A stretch of 64,000 bases of DNA from JBDZVM01 sp040255675 (GCA_040255675.1 JBDZVM010000017.1:20572-84571); one strand, 5' to 3'. Counted from the first letter of the stretch, positions 8,496-17,499 are shown. Made by a program: numbers and translations. Notes: a model not told the origin generated them from the sequence alone.

Positions 8496-9311
8496 TCACG
8501 ACAGACCCAGACCGCGCAACGCGCGTTCGGCCAACACCCTGACAAGCGCCTTCTTGTACTCAGCCGGTACCGCGGCATCGCCGGTCGGGCGCACCTCGTC
8601 GGCGAGTGCGGCCGCGGCCCGCGCGGCATCGCCGCCCTCCCCTACCGCCACCTCGGCCGCTGTACCGCGGATCGCCCGGCTCGCTACGTTGGTCAAACCG
8701 ACCCGTAGCGCCCCATCGGACTTTCGCTGCACGCCGAGGCCGACCATCGCCCAGTCAGTACGACGACGCCGGAACTTGAGGTACTCACTCGGGCCTTTTT
8801 CCACCGGAAATATGACTTCCGTAACCAGCTCGTCAGGCTCGAGTGGCGTGGTCATGAAGTCGAGGAAGAAGTCGGCCGCAAGAATTCGCCTGCGCGTCGT
8901 GACGATCTCAGCATCGAGCATGATAGCGACGGTGCAATAGTCGCCAGCGCTATCGGCGTGGGAGATGACTCCACCGATGGTGCCTCTCGCCCGCACCTGC
9001 GCGTCGCCAACCTCGGCCGCGACCTTCGCGAGGAGCGGCAGGTTTTCGCGAACGACAGCATTGGTAGCGAGATCAGCGTGACGGGTCAGAGCGCCGATGT
9101 GCAGTCGTTCGTCGTGGACACGCACATACCGCAACTCATCGAGCTTGCCGATGTCGACGAGAAGGCCGGGTTCGACAAGGCGTGTCTTCATCAGCGGAAT
9201 CAAACTCATTCCACCGGCGAGAACCTTGGCGTCATCGCCACCGTCGCGAAGGTGCGCCTCGGCGTCCGCTACGTCGGTGGCGACGTGATAGTCGAAAGCG
9301 CTTGGAATCAC
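8496..9311 (-). CDS. Molybdopterin hydroxylase FAD subunit, CoxM-like
   Basis: Medium subunit (271 residues) that carries FAD and passes electrons from the Fe-S subunit. The first FAD motif is AGGMSLIPLMKTRL (about residues 32-45) and the second is GTIGGVISHADSAGD (about 111-125). The C-terminal CO_deh_flav domain follows (VGLTNVASRAIRGTAAE). The start is GTG, overlapping the coxS stop as GTGA; its own stop overlaps a GTG of coxL. The S-M-L gene order is that of many form II clusters. Confidence 0.9.
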   Translation of the reverse strand: MIPSAFDYHVATDVADAEAHLRDGGDDAKVLAGGMSLIPLMKTRLVEPGLLVDIGKLDELRYVRVHDERLHIGALTRHADLATNAVVRENLPLLAKVAAEVGDAQVRARGTIGGVISHADSAGDYCTVAIMLDAEIVTTRRRILAADFFLDFMTTPLEPDELVTEVIFPVEKGPSEYLKFRRRRTDWAMVGLGVQRKSDGALRVGLTNVASRAIRGTAAEVAVGEGGDAARAAAALADEVRPTGDAAVPAEYKKALVRVLAERALRGLGLS

Positions 9312-9820
9312 GACGAGTCCCTTCCGTCACCCGCGGCCATGGTGTCGGCCGCCGCCTTGACGGCACTGACGATGTTTACGTAGCCCGTGCACCGACAAAT
9401 GTTTCCCTCAAGGCCCGCGAGGATCTCTTCGTCGTTCGGACGCGGGTTCTTGTCGAGCAACGAAACGGTCGACATGATGAAGCCGGGAGTGCAGTAGCCG
9501 CACTGCAAGCCGTGCTTCTCATGGAAAGCTTGCTGCACCGGATGCAACGTGTCGCGCTCCGCAAGGCCCTCGACAGTGGTGATCTTGCGCCCGTTCGCCT
9601 GCACCGCGAAGAGGGTGCACGATTTCACCGCTTCGCCGTCAAGCAGCACCGTGCACGCGCCGCACTGGCTGGTATCACAGCCGATGTGCGTACCCGTCAA
9701 TCCGAGACGATCACGTAGAAAGTGCACGAGAAGCATGCGAGGCTCGACGGTCTCGGCGCGAACTACACCGTTCACCTCGATGTGGACGACCTCTTTAACC
9801 AATGAGTCCGTCGATGTCAT
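9308..9820 (-). CDS. Molybdopterin hydroxylase 2Fe-2S subunit, CoxS-like
   Basis: Small subunit with two [2Fe-2S] clusters. The plant-ferredoxin-type cluster is bound by GCDTSQCGACTV plus the Cys of VKSC. The C-terminal cluster is bound by QCGYCTPG and NICRCTGY. The ATG at 9820 follows GGAGG with a seven-base spacer; 19 further upstream codons are not conserved in this family. It is first in the operon. The 124-base gap before it, after the ABC permease gene, probably holds the promoter, but I saw no clear -10/-35 pair. Confidence 0.92.
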   Translation of the reverse strand: MTSTDSLVKEVVHIEVNGVVRAETVEPRMLLVHFLRDRLGLTGTHIGCDTSQCGACTVLLDGEAVKSCTLFAVQANGRKITTVEGLAERDTLHPVQQAFHEKHGLQCGYCTPGFIMSTVSLLDKNPRPNDEEILAGLEGNICRCTGYVNIVSAVKAAADTMAAGDGRDSS

Positions 9821-9944
9821 CCGACTACCTCCTTGCCGGCTCTGCCACATCTCGTCACGTGAAGCATCGACACGCAATCCAACGTACTCGTGCGACGAAC
9901 AGCAGCGTCGTCAGTATGTAATTGACTACACGGAATCGGCGTCA

Positions 9945-10979
9945 TCATGAGGCCTTCTCTCGGTGACGCGTCGTAAGCCGGAAGAGCGCGATCGCACCGA
10001 TGAGTATGCCACCGTTGAACAAGGGTTGGACGTACGTCGGCGCCCCGAGCATGAACATGCCGGTCGTGCCGGCGGCGACGAGGTACACGGCGATGAGCGT
10101 GCCCCAGACGTTGAAGTGCCCGGGCCTGATCGCGGTCGTGCTGAGGAAAGCCGCCGCGAATGCGGGAAGGAGAAAGGACGTCAACGAGTCGGCACTGCTC
10201 GATCCGACACGTGCCGCCTGGACGATGCCACCCACGGAAGCAAGAAGAGCCCCGCCGACGAACGTGAGAAATACGAGGAAAGGCACGCGGACCCCGGCCA
10301 ATCGAGCGGCATTCTCGTTGCCACCGATGGCGTACATTTGACGGCCGACGACGCGGTAACTGAGGATGTACCAGACGACGATGCAGCCAATAATCGTGTA
10401 GATAAAGGCGATCGGGATACCGGCCGGGCGAGCTTGACCTAGCCGCAAAAAGCTCCGCGGGATATTGTCGGAGATCAAGGTACCGCCGGAGTAGAGCAGA
10501 GCCGCGCCCGCTAATGCCGAGCCGACACCGAGTGTCACGACGAGCGAATTCAGCTTTGCGTAGGCAACAAGCAAGCCGTTGACCACACCGCAGACCAGCC
10601 CGACGACGAGGCCGAGCGCGATGGCCTGCCAGACAGGCCAACTGTGCCGCGAGATCACTCCGACCGTGACAAGGCTGGAAAAGGTCGCGATGTAGCCGAC
10701 CGAGAGGTCATATTGCTGAACGACCAGCGGCAGCATAATGCCGAGCGCGACCAGCGCGAGGGCCGCGTCACCGGTCAGTATCGACGCGAAGTTTTGCCAG
10801 GTCGCGAATGTATGCGGCCGAAGCAGTGAGAATGCAACCGTCACGATTATCAGCGCGAGCAGAAGGCCATACTGCTGCAACAGCGAACCCGCCGCGTGAC
10901 GTCGACGGCGTGACGGCTCGAGCTGTCGCGATGAGCCGAGTTGTTGCTGCGTTGAGCTTTCCAGAGTCGGTCCTGACAC
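9945..10979 (-). CDS. CUT2-family ABC sugar-type permease (RbsC-like)
   Basis: Integral membrane subunit of 344 residues with about nine to ten hydrophobic segments. It contains the BPD_transp_2 pattern with GLVCGVVNGLLVAY and the conserved loop YAIGGNENAARLAGVRV found in RbsC, AraH and XylH. The start is GTG. The gene follows the ATPase gene by 90 bases on the same strand and completes a binding protein-ATPase-permease set. Substrate unknown; CUT2 systems mostly carry pentoses or related polyols, but family members also take purines and AI-2. Confidence 0.9.
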   Translation of the reverse strand: MSGPTLESSTQQQLGSSRQLEPSRRRRHAAGSLLQQYGLLLALIIVTVAFSLLRPHTFATWQNFASILTGDAALALVALGIMLPLVVQQYDLSVGYIATFSSLVTVGVISRHSWPVWQAIALGLVVGLVCGVVNGLLVAYAKLNSLVVTLGVGSALAGAALLYSGGTLISDNIPRSFLRLGQARPAGIPIAFIYTIIGCIVVWYILSYRVVGRQMYAIGGNENAARLAGVRVPFLVFLTFVGGALLASVGGIVQAARVGSSSADSLTSFLLPAFAAAFLSTTAIRPGHFNVWGTLIAVYLVAAGTTGMFMLGAPTYVQPLFNGGILIGAIALFRLTTRHREKAS

Positions 10980-11069
10980 GGCTACCTCACTACTCGTCGA
11001 CTCGCGAACCGGCGAACGGGTGACATTTGTTCAACTCTTGATGTCCGCACTCATGGGTGACGCGCATTG

Positions 11070-12596
11070 CTATGCCGCTCCGTAAAGTGCCATGAGGACG
11101 TCCTCCCGCGAGACCGGCTTCGACGAGATTTCTGTAGCGATGCGGCCGTCGCGCATGACAAGGACCCGGTCAGCGTAGGCCGGTACGTACTCGATATCGG
11201 ACTCGAGCCACAAGACGGCACCGCCTCGTGCTAACACACGCTCGCGAATGGTCTTCAAGATATCGATTTTCGCGCCGACGTCGATGCCCTGCAAAGGCTC
11301 GTCCATGATCAACAAAGTGCAATCGAGCCGAGTCCACTTCCCGAGTGCGATCTTTTGCTGGTTGCCCCCTGACAATGTGCTGATCGTCACGGTCGGGTCG
11401 TTCGGTTTCACGCCAAAACGTGATACGACACGTCGGCCCATCTCGAGCATCTTTTGCGAAGAGACACCGAACCAGCCCACGAGGCCGCCGAATGACGTGA
11501 TCGCAAGGTTTTCAGCGATTGTCTGGGATGCTGCCAAGCCGCTCGTGCGCTCTTGAGGGACGTATCCGACTCCCGCGCGGCTTGCCCAACGAGGGGTCGG
11601 TTTCGCGACCCGCGGACCCCCCCGAAGCGAGATAGACCCGGAGCTGGCCGGCTGAAGGCCATAGATCAAACGGCCAAGTTCGGACCGGCCGGAACCGACC
11701 AAGCCGACTATGGCGACCATTTCTCCGGCGTATAGCCGAAGATCGACGTCGTGAGTGCGGTGACCGCTGAGTCCGTGCAGTTCGGCGACCACATTTCCCG
11801 TGCGCTGTACGTTGGCGGAGGCTTCGCTGGTGGCCCGCTCTGTCATGGCGCGACCGGCAATGAGGCTGCGCACGGTGTCTTCGTCGGTGGCCGCGATCGG
11901 GCCGGAAAAGATTCGCTGTCCGTCACGCAGAACCGTCAGATCATCGGCGACCTGAAAAACCTCGTCAAGACGGTGCGTCACATAAATAACCGCGACACCC
12001 TCGCTTTTTAGGTTCTTGATGATGACGAGAAGGCGGTTGACCTCGGAACGCGGCAACCGGGCGGTCGGCTCATCGAGTACGAGGACGCCGCTGTGATGGT
12101 CCATGTCTTGCAGGGCGCGCGCAATGGCGACCAGCGTACGTTCGACCGGACCGAGGTTTTCGACGTTTCGACGAGGGTCTATGTCGAGGTGCAGCTTGTG
12201 TAGCTCCCTCTTCGCGCGGCGGTTCTGCTCACGCCACGAAATCGTGCCGAGCGCCGAGGTCTTATACGAAGCGCCTAGCGCGAGGTTCTCGGCGACCGAA
12301 AGACCTGAGACCAAGCCCAGGTCTTGGTGAACGAACCGGAGCCCCGCGCTATGCGCGTCAGCACCACTATGCTTTGGCGGCAACTCAGTGCCGTAGACAT
12401 AGATTTTGCCCTCGTCGGGAGTGTGGTACCCCCCGAGCGTTTTGATCAAGGTCGACTTTCCGGAGCCATTGTGACCGAGGAGGGCACGAACCGTTCCTCG
12501 CTCGACTTGGAAGTCGATCGACTGCAACGCTCGGGTGGCACCAAACTGCTTGCTGAGGTTTTCTATGACCAAGGCCGCGGTAGAGGTGGCACTCAT
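11070..12596 (-). CDS. CUT2-family ABC transporter ATPase (RbsA/MglA-like), duplicated
   Basis: A 508-residue protein with two fused nucleotide-binding domains. Domain 1 has Walker A GHNGSGKST near residue 38, a degenerate signature region and Walker B VLVLDEPTARLP. Domain 2 has a degenerate Walker A (GLVGSGRSELG), the signature LSGGNQQK and LLIMDEPLQGID. Unequal sites are usual in RbsA-type proteins. It is flanked by the binding-protein gene and the permease gene on the same strand. Confidence 0.93.
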   Translation of the reverse strand: MSATSTAALVIENLSKQFGATRALQSIDFQVERGTVRALLGHNGSGKSTLIKTLGGYHTPDEGKIYVYGTELPPKHSGADAHSAGLRFVHQDLGLVSGLSVAENLALGASYKTSALGTISWREQNRRAKRELHKLHLDIDPRRNVENLGPVERTLVAIARALQDMDHHSGVLVLDEPTARLPRSEVNRLLVIIKNLKSEGVAVIYVTHRLDEVFQVADDLTVLRDGQRIFSGPIAATDEDTVRSLIAGRAMTERATSEASANVQRTGNVVAELHGLSGHRTHDVDLRLYAGEMVAIVGLVGSGRSELGRLIYGLQPASSGSISLRGGPRVAKPTPRWASRAGVGYVPQERTSGLAASQTIAENLAITSFGGLVGWFGVSSQKMLEMGRRVVSRFGVKPNDPTVTISTLSGGNQQKIALGKWTRLDCTLLIMDEPLQGIDVGAKIDILKTIRERVLARGGAVLWLESDIEYVPAYADRVLVMRDGRIATEISSKPVSREDVLMALYGAA

Positions 12597-12655
12597 GATT
12601 TACGCACCTGTCTCGAGCCTCCGCATAGTCCTTATTACCTAGTCGGTTAGCGGCC

Positions 12656-13921
12656 TCAGCCGGTAACGCCCCACAACTTCTTGAACTGCGACTCGTAGTC
12701 GAGGTCACCGGTCCAGCCGATGGTCTTGTCAGCTTCCGACAGCGAGTCAACGTTGCTCGGGTCGATGATGCGAAGCGGCAGGCCCTTTGCCCAGTCAAAC
12801 GTCGGCTGGCCGTTGAGCATGCGGTTCAGATTGTCCATCGTGGCCCACGACTCGAACGGGTACGGGTTCGCGATCGAAGCGATCTGGAACTTGTTCTGCT
12901 GGATGAGCAAGATGTTCGGCGGGTTGCCGTTCATGCCGATACCGTGCGCCTCGGTCTTCACACCACTGGCGATGACGTCTGTCGAAACACGCTGCATACA
13001 GGCGTCGTAGCACCACACCCAGTTGGTGCTGGGGTCCTGCTGAATCTGCGCGACGGCGAGTGAGCCTGGCTGAGTCTCGATATTCTTGGAAAGGAACTGC
13101 TTTTCGGTGACCTTGCAGTCGGGGCACTTGGTCTTGTCCTGAAGAACGGACATGATGCCCTTGTATTCACCGATCTTGACTGCGGGGAATTCGAAGTCGG
13201 CCAGGATGAGCGCGTTCACTTTGCCACCAGGCGAATTCGCGATCATGTAGTAAGCGGCGAGTTGCCCAGCATGCACCCAGTCGTGCGACACATCAGGCAC
13301 ACTTTCAGGCTCGTTCACGAGGTCGCCCAAGGTAATGAGCGGAATATGTGCCGCGACCGCACGCTGAACACCCTCTTGCACCACACGCGTGTCGATGATG
13401 TCCAGCACGATACCGTCAAACTTCGCGTCGACGGCGCTGTTCAGCGCCTTGAGCTGAACAGAGGCGTCACCCTGCCCGTCAAAGATCGTGACCTTCCAGC
13501 CGAGCACCTCCGCCGCCGCTTCCATGTCCTTCGCGACAATGGCGGTTCCCTGCGTCGCCTGGTTCGCGCTGATGATCGCAATCTTGGCGCCGGCCTTCGG
13601 CGTCGGAGAATCAGAGGGCCCCTGCCAGCCCGTAGGCGCCTGCAGATACTGCGCGACGATTGACTTCGCGTTCGCGACCGCATCGCCGCCGCCCGCGGCT
13701 GAAGAGCCTCCGGTACTCGCCGGTGCCGTCGCGGCGGTGGTCGGACCCCCAGCCGGTGTCGACGACGTCGATGTGTTGGTGCCGCTTGAGCTAGAACATG
13801 CCGCGGCCACGAAACTCACGATCGCTCCAGCGGCGACCAAGCCCAGGTAAGCGCTTCTTGAGCGCCGCTCTGATAGCCGCGAGCGAGTACGGGTGTTGCG
13901 ATAACTTGGTCTCAGCTTCAT
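12656..13921 (-). CDS. Sugar-type ABC substrate-binding lipoprotein
   Basis: Periplasmic-binding-protein-like protein (Peripla_BP_4 type). It has a basic N-terminus, a hydrophobic segment and the lipobox FVAAAC, followed by a Ser/Thr/Gly-rich linker, so it is a lipoprotein tethered to the outer face of the membrane. Mature-domain features include GAKIAIISANQATQGTAI and VQRAVAAHIPLITLGD. Cysteine pairs (KCPDC; WCYDAC) suggest disulfides. The ATG at 13921 was chosen over an upstream codon because it begins a classic MKLR signal. First gene of the importer operon; a GGTATACTAG motif lies 60 bases upstream. Confidence 0.9.
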   Translation of the reverse strand: MKLRPSYRNTRTRSRLSERRSRSAYLGLVAAGAIVSFVAAACSSSSGTNTSTSSTPAGGPTTAATAPASTGGSSAAGGGDAVANAKSIVAQYLQAPTGWQGPSDSPTPKAGAKIAIISANQATQGTAIVAKDMEAAAEVLGWKVTIFDGQGDASVQLKALNSAVDAKFDGIVLDIIDTRVVQEGVQRAVAAHIPLITLGDLVNEPESVPDVSHDWVHAGQLAAYYMIANSPGGKVNALILADFEFPAVKIGEYKGIMSVLQDKTKCPDCKVTEKQFLSKNIETQPGSLAVAQIQQDPSTNWVWCYDACMQRVSTDVIASGVKTEAHGIGMNGNPPNILLIQQNKFQIASIANPYPFESWATMDNLNRMLNGQPTFDWAKGLPLRIIDPSNVDSLSEADKTIGWTGDLDYESQFKKLWGVTG

Positions 13922-13980
13922 ATTTTCTGACTCCCTCACGAAGCGCTCGACGACCATCGTCTAACCGCTTGCTGAGGAAG

Positions 13981-13990
13981 GGTATACTAG
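13981..13990. promoter_or_regulatory. Putative GntR/FCD operator upstream of importer operon
   Basis: GGTATACTAG, extended on the right to the eight-base palindrome TACTAGTA. The same ten bases recur at 17537-17546, upstream of the SDR/acyl-CoA ligase operon. Identity in front of two operons that flank the GntR gene suggests binding by that regulator (inference). Confidence 0.45.
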
Positions 13991-14285
13991 TAGGCATCAG
14001 CGATTCAAGAGCATTCTCGAAAATAACGGTCTCGTCTACGCGGCAGTGTTCGAGAATAGGAAGAGGTCACGGGTCGGTAAATATAGGCACTTGGTAGGCG
14101 GCGTTTTTACGCGCTTGCCAGATCGTCATTCGCGTCAGTTGGTGTGGTGACCCGCATTTCGCATCGGGGTTTTATTGCGTCGCGACGGTGACGCCGCCCG
14201 CGATCCATCGATTACATACCTTGTGAGGGAGATGGGCGCTTCGGCGCCATGATCCGAAAAGCAGCCTCAAAGCGAGACTCGTACG

Positions 14286-14294
14286 GTAGTATGC
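14286..14294. promoter_or_regulatory. Possible autoregulatory half-site upstream of GntR gene
   Basis: GTAGTATGC read on the other strand is GCATACTAC, which shares ATACTA with the two GGTATACTAG sites. It lies about 45 bases before the GntR start. Weak on its own; it gains interest only from the two exact copies nearby. Confidence 0.25.
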
Positions 14295-14338
14295 GCCAGG
14301 TCCGACAGCCTAGCCGACCAGATTCCGAGGAGGGGCCA

Positions 14339-15079
14339 ATGCCACTTGAGCGCGTGGACTTGAGCGAGCAAGTCGTCCACCGTTCGCTGGCCGACCTGGC
14401 ACGCGAGCGGATCATGCAGGACATCATCGAGCTACGCCTCCACCCCGGCGAGATAGTCCAGCTCAAAGACTTGGCCGAGGCTTACGGGATGTCACGGACG
14501 CCCGTTCGAGAAGCCCTCGCGCAGATGCAGCAGTCCGGTTTGGTGATCGCGATTCCGTACAAGGGCTACCGCATCCGGCCGCTCGACAAGCATGACATCG
14601 AAGACGTCATCTTTATGCGCGCTCTCCTCGAGCCCGCGGCCGCGGAACGAGCTGCCCTCGAAATCACCGACGACGAACTCGCCGAGCTCACCGAGTTACG
14701 CCCGCCCAAAGGCGACAGGTTCGACCTCACCTTCGACCGTTATTCCGAACGCTTCCATATACTCATCGGTCAGGCGTCGAGGTCTCGGCGACTAGCAGAC
14801 ATGATCGGAATGGTCTACCGCGACCTTGCCCGCCTCCAATATGCCGGTTTGAGCCGTGCGGTCCCCAAAGAGATTGTCACGGCGCACGATAAGATCGTGA
14901 GCGCATTACGCGCGCACGACCCGCAAGCCGCTCGCAAAGCGATGGCAGACCACGTTCTCGTCGTCCACGCGAAGGCGCTCGAAGAGGTGCGGGCAGGTGA
15001 AGGCGCTCTGCCCCAGGCACAGCGAAGCCGCAAATCACCCGCACGGCAACGCGCCGTCACCACCCGCGGCATCGACTGA
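14339..15079 (+). CDS. GntR-family regulator, FCD (FadR) subfamily
   Basis: Transcription factor of 246 residues. The N-terminal winged helix-turn-helix lies at about residues 15-80 (ARERIMQDIIELRLHPGEIVQLKDLAEAYGMSRTPVREALAQM). The C-terminal helical FCD domain begins with DKHDIEDVIFMRALLEPAAAERAA and ends with metal-site-type histidines (HDKIVSALRAHDP, MADHVLVVH). The ATG at 14339 follows GAGGAGGGG; an upstream frame of 30 codons is discarded. FCD regulators usually bind organic acids or sugar acids made by neighbouring genes. It converges with the acyl-CoA ligase gene. Confidence 0.92.
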   Translation: MPLERVDLSEQVVHRSLADLARERIMQDIIELRLHPGEIVQLKDLAEAYGMSRTPVREALAQMQQSGLVIAIPYKGYRIRPLDKHDIEDVIFMRALLEPAAAERAALEITDDELAELTELRPPKGDRFDLTFDRYSERFHILIGQASRSRRLADMIGMVYRDLARLQYAGLSRAVPKEIVTAHDKIVSALRAHDPQAARKAMADHVLVVHAKALEEVRAGEGALPQAQRSRKSPARQRAVTTRGID

Positions 15080-15094
15080 GAGTCTGAGCGCCGC

Positions 15095-16729
15095 TCACTC
15101 TCCACTGAACCGCTGCTGCAGCACAAATTTCCGCACTTTGCCAGCTGCCGTACGTGGTAATGCCTCGACAAGCTCGATCCGCTCCGGCCAGAACTGCTTC
15201 GCAAAACCCAGGTTTTCTAAGTGCTTCACCAAACTCGGCAGCGTCGGAGTACACCCGGCCATCGCGACGACGACGGCGCACGCCCGTTCCCCAAGCCGCG
15301 AGTCGGGAACTCCAATAATGGCGACTTCGTGAACCTCTGGGTGTTGGTAGAGCGCCGCCTCGACCTCGACGACGGGGATGTTTTCTCCTCCGCGAATGAC
15401 GATGTCCTTGGCACGTCCGGTGAGTGCTACGAATCCCTCGTCGTCCATCGATGCCAGGTCGCCGGAGTCGAGCCAGCCGTCGTCGTCGACCACTGCCTTC
15501 GTGAGATCCGGGCGCTCGAAATAACCCACAAATTTGGACGCGCCACGTACGAGGAGGCGACCGGGCACACCACGCGGCAGTTCGTTGCCACCGTCGTCAG
15601 CGATCCTTATTTCCATCGCGGGAGACACGACGCCGTCGCTGTCACCCGCTCGGTCCAGCCGCGCGTACGGGGTAATCGTTGCCGCCCCAGTTTCGGTAAG
15701 ACCCCAGTTATTCGCCAACCTGGCACCGAGCACCTCTGGGGTTCGCTTCGCCAAATAGCGAGGAATGGGTGCGCCAGCGCACGAGAAGATGCGTAGCGGC
15801 CTGGCATCACGGCCCAACTCCTCGCACACCCTGATGGTGTCCATCACGAATGGTGGCGAACCGATGGTGTACGTGCCGCCCTCCGCATCGACAAGTTCCA
15901 AGAACCGGCGGGCATCCCAAACGTCCTGGTAGACGACCTTTTGCCCCCACGTGATGGGCATCAACACGCCATAGAGGAATCCTGATGCATGGGCCAGCGG
16001 CGATGGCATGATGACGACGTCGTCGCTCGTCAGCTCGAGTGCCCAGGGTAGCAATCGCGTCGTCGCGAAGAGCGTGTTGTGCGTATGTACAACACCCTTG
16101 GGCTCCCCCGTCGTTCCCGACGTGAACTGAATAGACGCGACATCATCCGGGCGCGGTTTGCGCTCGTCAAGAAGATGCCGCGGTAGCTCACTGCCGCTGT
16201 ATCGCAGAAAATGCTTCTGAAACGAGCCCTTTCCGTCGCGCGGGCCGTTAATGTCAAAGACATACTCCAGGGAGTCGACACTGTCGACGAGACTTCGGCC
16301 CAGGCCGGCATGGTCAAAACGTCGGTACGTCGTGGGCACGATGAAAACTCGTGCTCGTAACGTTTGGAGCATGTAGCTGAGTTCGCGCTGCCGCAAGATC
16401 GGAACAACGGGACACGAGATCGCGCCGATCCGGTTGCATGCCAAATGCACCGCCGTGAAGTACCACCAGTTCGGGATTTGATGGCACACCGGTTCGCCCG
16501 GTGCCACCCCTAGCTCCAGCAACCCGGCGGCGATGCTGTCGACCGCCTCGGCTAACTCGGCGAAAGTAAGCCGCTCTGTCCAACCGCCGTCGGCCGAATA
16601 GGTCACCGACGCGACATCGTCCGGCCGGCTCACCGCGAGGTCGTGGAGGTCGTCTATAACAAGGCGGTCGCGCCACCAGCCCTCTTTGCGATACGAGTCG
16701 GGCGTCAATGGGATATTGCTCGTTTTCAC
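15095..16729 (-). CDS. Acyl-CoA ligase (AMP-dependent; cyclohexanecarboxylate/aryl-acid CoA ligase-like)
   Basis: Activates a carboxylic acid through an acyl-adenylate and then transfers it to CoA. The P-loop motif reads FTSGTTGEPKGVVHTHNT; the A5-type motif is NNWGLTETGA, the hinge region WLDSGDLASMDDEGFVALTGRAKDIVIRGGENI, and the catalytic Lys lies in LPRTAAGKVRKF near the C-terminus. NWWYF and the overall pattern recall cyclohexanecarboxylate-CoA ligases. The start was set at GTG 16729 behind AGGA; a TTG at 16744, overlapping the SDR stop, is possible. Second gene of an SDR-ligase operon. Confidence 0.9.
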   Translation of the reverse strand: MKTSNIPLTPDSYRKEGWWRDRLVIDDLHDLAVSRPDDVASVTYSADGGWTERLTFAELAEAVDSIAAGLLELGVAPGEPVCHQIPNWWYFTAVHLACNRIGAISCPVVPILRQRELSYMLQTLRARVFIVPTTYRRFDHAGLGRSLVDSVDSLEYVFDINGPRDGKGSFQKHFLRYSGSELPRHLLDERKPRPDDVASIQFTSGTTGEPKGVVHTHNTLFATTRLLPWALELTSDDVVIMPSPLAHASGFLYGVLMPITWGQKVVYQDVWDARRFLELVDAEGGTYTIGSPPFVMDTIRVCEELGRDARPLRIFSCAGAPIPRYLAKRTPEVLGARLANNWGLTETGAATITPYARLDRAGDSDGVVSPAMEIRIADDGGNELPRGVPGRLLVRGASKFVGYFERPDLTKAVVDDDGWLDSGDLASMDDEGFVALTGRAKDIVIRGGENIPVVEVEAALYQHPEVHEVAIIGVPDSRLGERACAVVVAMAGCTPTLPSLVKHLENLGFAKQFWPERIELVEALPRTAAGKVRKFVLQQRFSGE

Positions 16730-16740
16730 GGCGGGTCCTG

Positions 16741-17499
16741 TCAATCCACCATCGTCAGTCCACCGCTGACGCTCAACACTTGACCTGTGATGTACGAAGA
16801 CCGAGGCGACGCGAAGAAGCTCACTGCATTGGCGACATCTTCGGGTTGTGCGATACGCCGCAGCGGAATCCCCCTGACCAACGCTTCTTTGAGGCGCTCG
16901 GGTACGGCCGCGAATGCCGGCGTGTCGGTCGGACCCGGGCAGACGCAGTTGACCGATATCCCGTATCGAGCGACCTCGCGCGCTACCGACTTGGTGAACG
17001 CCACGACTCCGCCTTTGGCGCCGGCAAATACGGTCTCGCCGGAACTGCCAACTCTGCCGGCATCAGAGGAGAGGTTCACGATCGTGCCGGAGCCGCGTTT
17101 CACCATCTCGACCAAGAACGTGTGGGTCACCGCAATCGGGCCGAGAAGGTTGACGGAAAGGATCCGCTGCCAAAAGTTTCGGCCCGTTTCCAGGAAGGGT
17201 CGCACCTCTCCCCAGCCCGCGTTATTGACGAGCACGTCGCAGCGGCCCTCTGCGTCGATCACCGACTGATGCAGCGCGACGACCGACTCGGCGTCGACGA
17301 TGTCCACCTTGACCGCGCGCGCCTCGTAGCCTGCCGAATTGATGATGGCGGCTGTCGCTCTCACGCCGTCCTCATCGATATCAGCGGCCACGACCCTGGC
17401 TCCGTCAGCGGCCAGGCGCAGCGCTGTTGCACGGCCGATACCCAATGCCGCACCGGTGACGACTACGACTGAACCGTCTAGATCCCGAGGTGGGGTCAA
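16741..17499 (-). CDS. SDR-family oxidoreductase (BadH-like) with Phe in place of catalytic Tyr
   Basis: Short-chain dehydrogenase of 252 residues. The Rossmann motif TGAALGIG lies at residues 15-22, an acidic residue after the second strand (AADID) suggests NAD preference, and NNAG lies at about 92-95. Catalytic Ser candidates are S144/S145. The usual YxxxK is FxxxK here: F158 (codon TTT) and K162 in ETVFAGAKGG. Overall pattern resembles BadH, the 2-hydroxycyclohexanecarboxyl-CoA dehydrogenase. Without the Tyr hydroxyl it may be inactive, scaffolding, or catalyse differently. First gene of the operon, with a GGTATACTAG motif 38 bases upstream. Confidence 0.9.
   Translation of the reverse strand: MTPPRDLDGSVVVVTGAALGIGRATALRLAADGARVVAADIDEDGVRATAAIINSAGYEARAVKVDIVDAESVVALHQSVIDAEGRCDVLVNNAGWGEVRPFLETGRNFWQRILSVNLLGPIAVTHTFLVEMVKRGSGTIVNLSSDAGRVGSSGETVFAGAKGGVVAFTKSVAREVARYGISVNCVCPGPTDTPAFAAVPERLKEALVRGIPLRRIAQPEDVANAVSFFASPRSSYITGQVLSVSGGLTMVD

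Larger units (their letters stand above)
13958..14338. other. Divergent regulatory region, importer operon / GntR gene
   Basis: A 381-base non-coding stretch between the minus-strand ABC importer operon and the plus-strand GntR-family gene. It is AT-richer than its surroundings. It contains GGTATACTAG (13981-13990) near the importer and a related inverted GTAGTATG motif (14286-14294) near the regulator. No gene is supported in it. Confidence 0.5.

Noticed and set aside
6082..9820. Aerobic carbon monoxide dehydrogenase
   Set aside because: The large subunit lacks the CSFR active-site loop of form I enzymes; only the general hydroxylase family is supported.
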